A DNA stretch of 64,000 nt from Chitinophagaceae bacterium (GTDB lineage: Bacteria; Bacteroidota; Bacteroidia; Chitinophagales; Chitinophagaceae): contig JADJDJ010000004.1 of NCBI GenBank assembly GCA_016702745.1, positions 496,001 through 560,000 of the forward strand, given 5' to 3'. Positions 36,468 through 45,251 of the stretch are shown here, one piece after another. How positions within the stretch are numbered: position 1 is the first letter of the stretch; each line of letters begins with the position of its first letter. The position numbers and the translations under genes are program-made. The notes under the pieces are model-generated. The model had not been told where the DNA came from, searched no databases, and saw only the letters and a program-made list of their open reading frames with translations.

Positions 36468-38535
36468 GACTTTTTGGCCACCATGGTGAGGATCGTGGCA
36501 AGGCCGGTAATTTCTCCGGTCTCATCGATCATTTCCACCAGCCATTTTACAATTCCCTTTTCAATCTCATCTCCCCGTTTGGGCTCATCACCGGGTTGTA
36601 ATATTCTTTGTCCACCGGCAGTTTCTCCTTACAGGTAAAGCGGATATGAATCTCCGATCCGGGATAGACCGGTTTGGTAAACCGGAGTTCATCAATACCA
36701 TAATTCAGGAGCACCGGATTTTTATGATAGCTATCCACAAATAAACCGGCCGCCATACTCATGATATAATAACCATGTGCCACCTGTTGCTCAAACATGG
36801 TACCTGTAAAATCGGTATCGCGGATATGGGCATAGAAATGATCCCCGCTCAGGTCGGCAAAACGGTCAATATCATCAGCCGTGATCAGTTTCTTATCAGT
36901 GATCAGCTGATCACCAATTTGCAGTTCATCAAAATATTTTTGAAAAGGATGTTTACCCGGATCTTTTCCAGGCGCATGGGTCTGATAAACCCCGGTTACG
37001 GAAGTAATCATGCCCGGTGAACCTTGTATGGCGGTACGTTGCAGGTAGTGTTTTACACCCCGGATACCTCCCATCTCTTCCCCACCCCCGGCACGGCCCG
37101 GCCCCCCATGCACCAGCAGGGGAAGTGGTGATCCATGACCGGTATTTTCTTTGGCACATTCCTGGTTCAATAACAAAATCCGGCCATGATGAGTAGATGC
37201 ACCAATCACATATTGCCTGGCTTCCCGGTGATCAGCCGTTACAATAGTAGTAACCAGACTTCCTTTTCCGAGTTTACCGAGGGCAATCGCATCATCCATA
37301 TCCTTGTAGGGCATGATGGTACTTACCGGGCCAAATGCTTCTATTTCATGTGGCTCTTTGGAAAGATGTGGTGTTTCATTCATCAGCAATACAGGAGATA
37401 TAAAGGCACCTGAACGGGCATCTGCATCCACCACTTCAACGCTATCCAGACTACCATATACAATTTGTGAAGAGGCCAGCAATTTCTGCACCTGCTCTCT
37501 AACTTCCTGTCTTTGTGTTTCACCTGCCAGACTCCCCATTCTCACTTTTTCATTCAGCGGATTACCGATAACGGTTTGTGCGAGCGAACTGCCAATAGCT
37601 TTCCACACATCCTCCATTTTATTTTCAGGAACAAAAATGCGGCGGATGCCCGTGCAGCGTTGTCCGGCTTTCAAAGTCATCTCCTTGCGGATTTCTTTGA
37701 TGAAAAGCTCCCATTCCGGCTGACCGGGATTCACTTCCTGCCCCAATACAATGCAATTCAAAGAATCTGCTTCCATATTAAAGGGAACATTGTTTTCCAG
37801 AATGGCCGGCGTTTTCTTCAGCATTAAACCGGTGGAGGCACTTCCGGTAAATGTCACTACATCCTGTGCATCCACATGACTGAGCAGGTCACCCGCACTA
37901 CCGCATACTAATTGCAAACTGCCTTCGGGTAAAATACCGGAAGCAATGATTTCCCGCACTACGGCTTCTGTTAAATAAGAAGTAACCGTGGCCGGCTTTA
38001 CAATCGCCGGTACACCGGCCAGTAAATTCACGGCAATTTTTTCCAGCATGCCCCAGACGGGAAAATTAAAGGCATTGATATGTATGGCTACGCCTTCCTT
38101 GGGTACCAGGATATGTGTACCCATGAAAGTATTGTTACGGCCCAGGTTATGACTTTCACCATCAATACAAATCACATCGTCAGGAAATTTCCGGCGCAAT
38201 GAAGCATTGGCAAATAAATTGCCGATCCCGCCCTCAATATCCACCCAGCTGTCTGCCTTTGTAGCCCCGGTCTTGTAACTGAGCTCATAAAATCCGGGTA
38301 ACTGATTACGCAGGTGAAGGGCCAGGGCCTTGAGCATATTACCCCGCTGGTGAAATGTCATTTTCCGCAGAGCAGGATTACCCACTTTGCGTCCATAGTC
38401 GATGATGGCTTTAAAGTCCAGTCCTTTACTGGTAGCCCTTGCGAGTGGTTCCGCGGTTACGGCATTAAACAATAGCTGTCCTTCGCCTTCACCCATCACC
38501 CAGTCCCCCGCAACATAATTTCCGAGTTGATACAT
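36464..38535 (-). CDS. paaZ: PaaZ, bifunctional oxepin-CoA hydrolase / aldehyde dehydrogenase (one indel)
   Basis: Acts in phenylacetate degradation: the C-terminal MaoC-type hydratase opens the oxepin-CoA ring and the N-terminal aldehyde dehydrogenase oxidises the semialdehyde. The ALDH part (1-520) shows FNFPVWGMLEKIAVNLLAG, FTGSASTG, NMEADSLN with the catalytic Glu, and KAGQRCTGIRRI with the catalytic Cys. The MaoC part (about 540-690) has ADDIDRFADLSGDHFYAHI. As written it stops early after GEMRLKREL; adding one base at 36592-36596 (ACCGGG) restores NPGDEPKRGDEIEKGIVKWL and an end at KKS, 690 residues, close to the family's 681. No other ring-cleavage genes are visible. Confidence 0.9.
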
Positions 38536-38621
38536 AGCAAGCTGATTAGGGGGCTAAATTACCTGAATTTTGAAAAGTGACTCCCGCTGATTTGGATCAA
38601 TGGCTGATGATCGCCAAAACT

Positions 38622-38629
38622 TATCTTTG
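38622..38629 (+). promoter_or_regulatory. TATCTTTG -7 box before lipoprotein gene
   Basis: TATCTTTG lies 17 bases before the ATG at 38647, predicting a leader of about ten bases. The box lies in the 111-base gap divergent from paaZ. Confidence 0.45.
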
Positions 38630-38646
38630 CAGCTCAAATTTCGACC

Positions 38647-39127
38647 ATGAAAAATCTTTTCCTGCTGGCATCAGCCGGCCTATTTTTAGCCTCCTGTAAT
38701 AATGATAAAAAAAGACCCTGAAGCAGGTCATCACAATCATGGAAAAAATACGCCGCAAAACCAGGAAGACAGCCTGATGGCCGATGTGATGGATGGTCAT
38801 GATGCAGGAATGGCCAAATACGGGAAATTGCAAACCGCTGAAAAAAAGATCAAAGCCTCCCTGGACTCCATCAGTAAACTACCCGCTAAAGCGCGCCAGG
38901 AGCTTGCCCCTTACAAAGCTAAGCTTGATAGTGTGGCAGCTGATCTGAGCTATGCCATTTTCGCGATGGATAAATGGATGGAAGAATTCGATATGGATTC
39001 TGCCAAAGACAATATCGAGAACAGGATCAAATACCTGCTGGATGAAAAAATGAAAGTGGGGAAAGTGAAGGAAGCGATACTGAACAGCCTTTCTAAAGCT
39101 GATTCATTGCTGAAAGCAAAGCTTTAA
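38647..39127 (+). CDS. Small coiled lipoprotein (one indel)
   Basis: The signal MKNLFLLASAGLFLASC, with Cys17, is clear, but the frame stops after CNNDKKRP. Removing one A from the A7 run 38707-38713 gives a 159-residue protein that continues KKDPEAGHHNHGKNTPQNQEDSLMADVMDGHD. The mature part is highly charged and helical, with SKLPAKARQELAPYKAKLDSVAADLSYAIFAMDKWMEEFDMD typical of coiled, viral-A-type-inclusion-like lipoproteins found in Bacteroidota. The His- and Asp-rich stretch HHNHG may bind metal. Function unknown. Confidence 0.75.
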
Positions 39128-39600
39128 ACGACCAGGGCTGCATCTACCCCAAACTGCTTCAGGTGGTGCTGGGAATGTTTATACAGACATTGTACATTTT
39201 CATTGAAATCCAGTTCACCGAATGCAGGGTGCATTGTTTTTAATGCGGGGTTCTTTTCAAATGCCTGGAAAAAATGAATCAACTCCTCCTGCAATTGTCC
39301 GATTGCTGCCTGAACAGTTTGACTACGGAGCGGAAGCGTTTCTTCGGGAAGCACGGGGCTTTTGGTATTTTCCTTAAAGGGTTTATCAGTCATCAGGAAT
39401 TCCCGGTAAAGCGGAAGTCTTTCTACAGGCGTCACCAGATTCATCTTCAGATGCCCGTTTGCCACACGCACTACATCCGTCATGTGTTCTACCATCTGGT
39501 GAAAAGACATCTTTCCCCATTGCGGAACACGGTCATGGTTGATTCTTTGTAAAACAGGAATCAACCGGCTGCGGAGAAAATTTTCTTTGCCGATAGTCAT
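39124..39600 (-). CDS. DUF1569 (DinB-like) protein
   Basis: A 158-residue protein of the DUF1569 family, a DinB/YfiT-like four-helix bundle. Visible marks are WGKMSFHQMVEHMTDVVRVANG with two His residues, MTDKPFKENTKSPVLPEETLPL and the C-terminal KHSQHHLKQFGV, in which His residues would complete a metal site. DinB-like proteins are metal-dependent enzymes acting on small thiols or other compounds, but this subgroup is uncharacterised. It starts 17 bases after adk and is probably co-transcribed with it. Confidence 0.8.
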   Translation of the reverse strand: MTIGKENFLRSRLIPVLQRINHDRVPQWGKMSFHQMVEHMTDVVRVANGHLKMNLVTPVERLPLYREFLMTDKPFKENTKSPVLPEETLPLRSQTVQAAIGQLQEELIHFFQAFEKNPALKTMHPAFGELDFNENVQCLYKHSQHHLKQFGVDAALVV

Positions 39601-39617
39601 ATAGCAATGCGATGAGG

Positions 39618-40211
39618 TTAATGCCCGGATTCTTTCTTCAGTTGCTTTTCAATTGCTTCACATAGCCGGTCAAAGATGGCATCTACAGATCCTACACCTT
39701 CGATAGGATGGAATTTTCGGGCTTTCCGGTAATGCTCGGCCACCGGTGAGGTTTCATCCGTGTACACACTGAAACGCTTCCGGATCACTGATTCATCCGT
39801 ATCGTCACTGCGTCCGGAGGTTTTACCCCGGTTCAACAGCCTTTTGACCAGTTCTTCTTCATTTACTTCCAGCGCCAGTACCGAGGAAATCGCTGTTTTT
39901 TTCAATTCCAGTAAGCGGTCAAGAGCCTTGGCCTGGGCCACGGTACGCGGGAATCCATCAAATAAAAAACCCCGTGCATCCTTATGCAGATCAAAATAAG
40001 AATCCACCATACCAATCACCACTTCGTCGGGCACCAGCTGACCCTTATCTATAAAGCTTTTAGCCTCAAGGCCTAAGGGCGTTTTTTGGGCAATCTCTGC
40101 CCTGAGTAAATTACCGGTGGACAGATGTACCCCCCCATATTTCTCCACTAAGCGTTCAGATTGTGTTCCCTTACCGCTTCCCGGAGGGCCAAAAAGAATG
40201 AGATTAAACAT
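39618..40211 (-). CDS. adk: Adenylate kinase
   Basis: A 197-residue nucleotide kinase that interconverts ATP and AMP with two ADP. The P-loop GPPGSGKGTQ (8-17) starts the protein. The AMP-binding part has HLSTGNLLRAEI and FLFDGFPRTVAQA. The short lid (LNRGKTSGRSDDTDESVIRKRF) has no zinc Cys, making this the short-lid type. The length is normal. The promoter TATATTTG at 40238-40245 lies 27 bases upstream of the ATG. The DUF1569 gene follows. Confidence 0.95.
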   Translation of the reverse strand: MFNLILFGPPGSGKGTQSERLVEKYGGVHLSTGNLLRAEIAQKTPLGLEAKSFIDKGQLVPDEVVIGMVDSYFDLHKDARGFLFDGFPRTVAQAKALDRLLELKKTAISSVLALEVNEEELVKRLLNRGKTSGRSDDTDESVIRKRFSVYTDETSPVAEHYRKARKFHPIEGVGSVDAIFDRLCEAIEKQLKKESGH

Positions 40212-40237
40212 AAGCCTTATCTGTCTTGGTGTATGGA

Positions 40238-40245
40238 CAAATATA
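40238..40245 (-). promoter_or_regulatory. TATATTTG -7 box of adk
   Basis: On the minus strand TATATTTG ends 26 bases before the adk ATG at 40211, predicting a leader of about 20 bases, longer than for metF, lptB or rlmD. No convincing upstream TTTG at the usual spacing. Confidence 0.5.
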
Positions 40246-40384
40246 ATGTACGAATCCTATATTATGGAGGCATCTTTGTCAGTTCCCTAAAAGATTGATC
40301 AGGGGAAATGTTAAAGAAGAACGACTGTCTGTTTGCCGACAATCCGACCAAACCAGTCCTGCGTAAATTTGTTATATGATTACC

Positions 40385-40984
40385 ATGAAGCATTTTTCCA
40401 GATTTGCCCTGCTCCTTGCCTTTGGCGGCTTGTTACAACAATGCAGCTATTCGCAAAACAAGCCGGCCACAGCGGTTCAAAACCAGTCAGACAGCATCCC
40501 AAATAAACAAAACATGCAAAAAGAAAACAACCCCGCTTATTCCACTACCGATACCAGCCAGGTTGCGATGACCGAAGAAGAATGGAAAAAAGTATTACCT
40601 GCCGATGTGTATTATATCGCCCGGATGAAGGGAACTGAAAGACCCTGGACCAGCAAGTTTGAAAACTTCCAGGAAGTGGGCACTTACTATTGTGCTGCCT
40701 GTGGCAACCCCTTATTTAAAAGCAATGCAAAGTTTGACAGTGGTTGTGGCTGGCCCAGTTTTTATGAACCCATCAGCAAGACCAGCATTATTTATACCCC
40801 CGATAAAACCCATGGCATGGTGCGCACAGAAACCCAGTGCGGCCGCTGTAAAGCACATCTCGGACATGTATTCGATGATGGCCCTCCTCCCACCGGTCTC
40901 CGTTATTGTATCAATGGCGTAGTGCTTGATTTCCAAAAGGCACAGGAGGCGGAAAAGCAGTATAATGAGAAGAAGGGGCAGTGA
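40385..40984 (+). CDS. msrB: Peptide-methionine (R)-S-oxide reductase, exported
   Basis: A 199-residue MsrB that reduces methionine-R-sulfoxide in proteins. The MsrB domain (about 60-190) has the zinc ligands in YYCAACGNPLF and TQCGRCKAHLGHVF, the GCGWPSFYEPI substrate region, and the catalytic Cys175 in LRYCINGVVLDF. An N-terminal hydrophobic segment followed by LLQQC suggests export, perhaps as a lipoprotein, though LQQC is a weak lipobox. Export would place it as an envelope repair enzyme. I chose the ATG at 40385; another lies at 40376. A possible box TAAATTTG lies at 40364-40371. Confidence 0.92.
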   Translation: MKHFSRFALLLAFGGLLQQCSYSQNKPATAVQNQSDSIPNKQNMQKENNPAYSTTDTSQVAMTEEEWKKVLPADVYYIARMKGTERPWTSKFENFQEVGTYYCAACGNPLFKSNAKFDSGCGWPSFYEPISKTSIIYTPDKTHGMVRTETQCGRCKAHLGHVFDDGPPPTGLRYCINGVVLDFQKAQEAEKQYNEKKGQ

Positions 40985-40995
40985 GGGAGAGGCTA

Positions 40996-41300
40996 GTGGC
41001 GAGCTTGCCCGCCGAAGCCTTAGCGAAGGCGGGTGGGGAACCGGAATTTGGTATTAGATATTAGGAATTGGGAATTGGGTTTCCGCTCTGCAGATATTAC
41101 GATTTTTATGCGTAATACCTGCCTATCTTAACTCTTTATAACTGTCTCACGCCTCCGTCTTCTCTTCTCCCCTTTAGGGGACGGGGGCAACACTCGACTC
41201 TCGACTGTTGACTGTCGACTGCTGACTGAAGACTCCCGACTTCTCTCCCCCCCTTCAGGCGCCTCGGCGACTCCCGACTATTGACTAAAGACTAAAGACT
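40996..41300. repeat. 43-bp palindromic repeat (copy 2) and heptamer tract
   Basis: Positions 40996-41038 are the exact reverse complement of 21317-21359. Units TTTGGTA, TTAGATA, TTAGGAA, TTGGGAA follow at about 41047-41080. Then comes a tract of GACTNNN heptamers: 41196-41244 (GACTCTC, GACTGTT, GACTGTC, GACTGCT, GACTGAA, GACTCCC) and 41269-41300 (GACTCCC, GACTATT, GACTAAA twice). It is the inverted counterpart of the CAGTCNN tract at 20808. No credible gene in the gap 40985-41358. Confidence 0.65.
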
Positions 41301-41358
41301 TCACTTTTATTTCCCCATCCCCTTACATTCGGATAAATTTACCTTCCCAAAAACAAGG

Positions 41359-44181
41359 ATGATGGTAAGAAAGTACGGTTTGGTGCTGGCCGCCTGTCTG
41401 CTGGCTGTAGCTGCCATGGCGCAGATCAATATGAACCAGGTGATGCCCGTTGATCCCAAGGTAAGGATCGGGCGACTGCCCAATGGACTCACCTATTATA
41501 TCCGGCAAAATGCCCGTCCTGAAAAAAGAGTGGAAATGCGACTGGTGGTGAACGCCGGCTCCGTTCTCGAGGATGATGATCAGCTGGGTCTGGCCCATTT
41601 CATGGAACACATGAATTTTAACGGCACCAAACGTTTTCCCAAAAACGAATTGGTGAACTACCTGCAAAGTATCGGTGTGCAATTTGGCGCCGACCTGAAT
41701 GCCTATACCGGTTTTGATGAAACAGTATATATCCTTCCCGTACCCACCGACAAACCCGGATTGGTAGAAAAAGGATTACAGATCCTGGAAGACTGGGCCC
41801 ATAATGCCCTTCTTGATTCATTGGAGATTGAAAAAGAAAGAGGTGTGGTGGTGGAAGAATGGCGTTTATCCCGCGGTGCTGATGAAAGAATGATGAAGCA
41901 AACCCTGCCGGTGCAATACCGTGGCTCCAAGTATGCCGACCGCCTGCCTATTGGCACCCGCGCCTCCCTGGAAAATTTTACACATGATGCCCTGAGAAGA
42001 TTTTATAAAGACTGGTACCGTCCCGATCTGCAGGCAATAGTAGTGGTGGGCGATATTGATGTGAACGATATTGAACAAAAGATCCGCGAAGCCTTTGGCA
42101 AAATACCCGCACCAGCCTATGCCCGTCAGCGGGAAAGTTTTCCCGTTCCCAGTCATGATGAAACCCTCACCGTAGTTGCGAAAGACAAAGAAACTGCCTT
42201 CCCCTCCGTACAGGTGATGTATAAAAAGAACCCCATGCCACAGGCAACCATCGGGGATTATTGCCGCTATATCAATACCCGTTTATTTACCGGGATGCTG
42301 AATAACCGGTTGCGCGAACTGACTGTAAAACCCAATCCGCCCTTTGTAGGAGCCGGATCTTTTTACGGTAGCAGTTATGCCCGGACAAAAGACGCTTATC
42401 AGGTAGTTGCCAACAGCAGTGATACCGGAATGGCCCGTTCCCTTTATACAATCCTGCAGGAGAACAGACGCGCCTTGTTGTATGGATTTTCACCGGCAGA
42501 ATTTGATTTGCAGAAAAAACAAACCCAGAGTTTTTACGACCGGGTATTCAATGAAAGAGAAAAGCAGGAGTCCTATGCCTATGTAGATGAATACGTCAAT
42601 AATTTCCTGGTCAACGAACCCATTCCCGGTATTGAATGGGAATATGATTTTGTAAAACAGTATTTCAATTCCCTGAAACTGGAAGAGATCAATGGTTTGG
42701 CAGCCGGCTGGATCACCCGCGATAATATGGTGGTGACCATGAATGCTCCTGATAAGGAATCCGTTCTGATTCCGTCTGCAGAGGAAGTAAACAATATCAT
42801 TGGATCGGTGGAAACAGCAAAGATTGAACCTTACACCCAAAAGGCATTGGCCAGTTCACTGATGGATCCTTCCAAACTCAAACCTGGAAAGATCAGCAGC
42901 AGTAAATCGGATGAAGAACTCGGTACCACAACATTCAAACTCTCCAACGGCGCCACGGTCATCATCAAACCTACCAATTTCAAAAACGATGAAGTGATTT
43001 TCCGTGCATTCAGCAAGGGTGGTCACTCCCTCGTTAAGGACGCTGATTATTATTCTGCCAGTTATGCCGGGGCGATTGTAAATCAGAGCGGGGTCGCCGG
43101 TTTTTCAGCTATGGATCTTTCCAATATGCTCAAAGGAAAAAGTACCAGTCTGGGGGTAAGCATTGGTCAGCTAAGTGAAAGCATGGCGGGAAATACCATT
43201 CCAAAAGAAACTGAAACTTTATTACAACTGGTACATCTTTATTTTACGGCGCCACGTAAGGATAAGGATGCTTTTGAATCTTATAAAACCAGACAAAAAC
43301 AATTATATGCCAATCTGGGTGCTGATCCGCAGATTTTTTTCAATGTGGAATTCCAGAAACTGATGACGCAGAATCATCCCCGCGGTGGCGGCCTTCCCAA
43401 GGCTGAAAATTTTGACCAGATCAATCTGGACCGCAGCCAGCAGATTTACAAAGAACGTTTTGCCAATGCTTCAGATTTTACTTTTCTTTTTGTTGGTGCA
43501 GTGAATGAAGCCGCATTAAAACCCTTATTGGAAAAATATATCGGCAGCCTTCCCACTCTTCCCAAGAAAGAAAATTTCAAAGACCTGGGCATCCGTCCGC
43601 CATACCGCCAGGTTGATACGGTATTCACCAAAGGCACCGAACCACAAAGTCAGGTGAATATTGTATTCACTACACCTGCTGTTTTCAATCCCGCCGAACA
43701 GTATGCATTGGTTAGTCTGGGAGAATTAATGAGTATTAAGCTGGTGGAAAAACTAAGGGAAGAAAAAGGAGGCGTTTATGGTGTGGGGGCGTATGGCAGC
43801 ATGGCCAAATTGCCTTATTCCAATGCTTCCTTTACGATTTCCTTCCCCTGTGCACCGGAAAATGTGGATTCCCTCACCCGGGCGGCTCTCGACGAACTGA
43901 AAAAAATCATGGAACAGGGCGTTAGTTCCGAAGACCTTGAAAAAGTAAGGGAACAGCAGAAAAGAAGACTGGAAGTGGATCTGAAGCAGAATAATTTCTG
44001 GATGAATAGTTTGTATGAAGCTCTGTTCAACAATAATAATCCTGCCGATATTCTGAAGAAGCAGAAAAATATTGAGAACCTGAATCCAAAAATGATACAG
44101 GATGTCGCCCGGAAATACATCAATTTCAATCAGTATATCCGTGCGGTGCTGAAGCCGGAGAAAATGCAGACAAATCATTAA
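41359..44181 (+). CDS. M16-family zinc metalloprotease (pitrilysin/insulinase type)
   Basis: A 940-residue exported M16 peptidase with a signal peptide (LVLAACLLAVAAMAQ). The first M16 domain holds the inverted zinc motif His80-FM-Glu83-His84 in GLAHFMEHMNFNGT, with the distal Glu in the EKERGVVVEEWRL segment. A second, inactive M16 half occupies about residues 500-935, with TFKLSNGATVIIKPTNFKNDEV and EKLREEKGGVYGVG carrying the substrate-binding Arg and Tyr region. The two halves clasp short peptides for degradation, here probably in the periplasm. It begins 59 bases after the repeat tract and is followed by the SRPBCC-GyrI gene. Confidence 0.93.
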   Translation: MMVRKYGLVLAACLLAVAAMAQINMNQVMPVDPKVRIGRLPNGLTYYIRQNARPEKRVEMRLVVNAGSVLEDDDQLGLAHFMEHMNFNGTKRFPKNELVNYLQSIGVQFGADLNAYTGFDETVYILPVPTDKPGLVEKGLQILEDWAHNALLDSLEIEKERGVVVEEWRLSRGADERMMKQTLPVQYRGSKYADRLPIGTRASLENFTHDALRRFYKDWYRPDLQAIVVVGDIDVNDIEQKIREAFGKIPAPAYARQRESFPVPSHDETLTVVAKDKETAFPSVQVMYKKNPMPQATIGDYCRYINTRLFTGMLNNRLRELTVKPNPPFVGAGSFYGSSYARTKDAYQVVANSSDTGMARSLYTILQENRRALLYGFSPAEFDLQKKQTQSFYDRVFNEREKQESYAYVDEYVNNFLVNEPIPGIEWEYDFVKQYFNSLKLEEINGLAAGWITRDNMVVTMNAPDKESVLIPSAEEVNNIIGSVETAKIEPYTQKALASSLMDPSKLKPGKISSSKSDEELGTTTFKLSNGATVIIKPTNFKNDEVIFRAFSKGGHSLVKDADYYSASYAGAIVNQSGVAGFSAMDLSNMLKGKSTSLGVSIGQLSESMAGNTIPKETETLLQLVHLYFTAPRKDKDAFESYKTRQKQLYANLGADPQIFFNVEFQKLMTQNHPRGGGLPKAENFDQINLDRSQQIYKERFANASDFTFLFVGAVNEAALKPLLEKYIGSLPTLPKKENFKDLGIRPPYRQVDTVFTKGTEPQSQVNIVFTTPAVFNPAEQYALVSLGELMSIKLVEKLREEKGGVYGVGAYGSMAKLPYSNASFTISFPCAPENVDSLTRAALDELKKIMEQGVSSEDLEKVREQQKRRLEVDLKQNNFWMNSLYEALFNNNNPADILKKQKNIENLNPKMIQDVARKYINFNQYIRAVLKPEKMQTNH

Positions 44182-44207
44182 AGCCGTTCTAAACTCAGGA
44201 TACAATC

Positions 44208-45230
44208 ATGAAAACAGCGAGGCCTTTTTTCGTCTTTCTATTATTTGTTATCGTCTCCACACTGGTTCTTTCATTTATGCTGCCTACCCGGCAGCGATTG
44301 GAAAAATCCATCAGTATCAATGCCCCTGCATCAGTAGTTTTTGAACAGGTGGCCAAACTGAGTGAATTTAATCAGTGGTCAGTCTGGAGCCTGGGTGATA
44401 GTTCCGCTGTATATACTTACCAGGGCACAGACGGAACATTGGGCGCATCCAGCTCCTGGAAAGGTCATCCCTTATTATCGGGTGAAGGCAAACTGGAAAT
44501 CACGGCCATTGAACCCGGTAGTTCGGTTACACAATCACTGGAATTAACCGACCCTAAAAAAGTTTCAGCCATCTCCCGGTTTACAGTTGTGGAACAAAAC
44601 GGAATAAGCAGGGTTACCTGGAACTTTTCATTGGCCACCCCCCGGCCCTGGAATATCTTCAACTTATTTGCGGATCTCAATAAAGAAAAAGGAGCTGACT
44701 TTGAAAAAAGCCTGCAGGCTTTAAAAGAAAGAGTTGAAAAAAGAACAGGCAATACAACCGGCAAAACTTATGAGGTGCAGCCGATGGATTTTCCGGCCAC
44801 CCGTTTTGCCATGGTTCGCCAGCAGGTTAAATGGGCTGATATTTCCGTTTTCTTTAAATCACATCTTGATATTTTATACAAAGAGACAGCCCGGCAGCAA
44901 ATAGCAGCCGGTGCACCTGCCGGACTTTATTTTGTTTGGGATGAAAAAAATCAGCAAACAGATATGGGTGCAGCCCTTACCGTTCCTGGCGGCAGTACAA
45001 TACAAGCCACTATTTTCCGGACCGAAGATATTCCTGCGTCCAAAGCCATCTATGTAACTTATGCTGGTCCTTATGACCGCATTGCCGATGCACATAATAG
45101 TCTGGATCAGTACCTGGCCAATAAAAAATTACAACAGAAAACCCCGGTGATTGAACAATATATCAGCGGCCCTTATAATGAAAAGGACAGCAGTAAGTGG
45201 ATTACAAAGATTCTGTACCTTGTAGACTGA
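44208..45230 (+). CDS. Membrane-anchored SRPBCC-GyrI-like fusion
   Basis: A 340-residue protein. Residues 7-25 are a single transmembrane anchor (FFVFLLFVIVSTLVLSFML). Residues about 30-180 form an SRPBCC domain (SISINAPASVVFEQVAKLSEFNQWSVW, then SSWKGHPLLSGEGKLEITAIEPG). Residues about 190-338 are GyrI-like/bacterial transcription activator effector-binding (VQPMDFPATRFAMVRQQV, KAIYVTYAGPYDRIADAHNSLDQYL, YISGPYNEKDSSKW). Both are ligand-binding folds, so this may be a membrane-tethered double small-molecule binder. Partner and ligand are unknown. It follows the M16 gene by 26 bases. Confidence 0.8.
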   Translation: MKTARPFFVFLLFVIVSTLVLSFMLPTRQRLEKSISINAPASVVFEQVAKLSEFNQWSVWSLGDSSAVYTYQGTDGTLGASSSWKGHPLLSGEGKLEITAIEPGSSVTQSLELTDPKKVSAISRFTVVEQNGISRVTWNFSLATPRPWNIFNLFADLNKEKGADFEKSLQALKERVEKRTGNTTGKTYEVQPMDFPATRFAMVRQQVKWADISVFFKSHLDILYKETARQQIAAGAPAGLYFVWDEKNQQTDMGAALTVPGGSTIQATIFRTEDIPASKAIYVTYAGPYDRIADAHNSLDQYLANKKLQQKTPVIEQYISGPYNEKDSSKWITKILYLVD

Positions 45231-45251
45231 TCATATCAAAACAGTTTTTTT

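Noticed and set aside
38647..38724. A 24-codon lipoprotein-like peptide ending at the TGA after KKRP
   Set aside because: Removing one A from the adjacent A7 run continues into a plausible 159-residue lipoprotein; the short form is an artefact of that indel.
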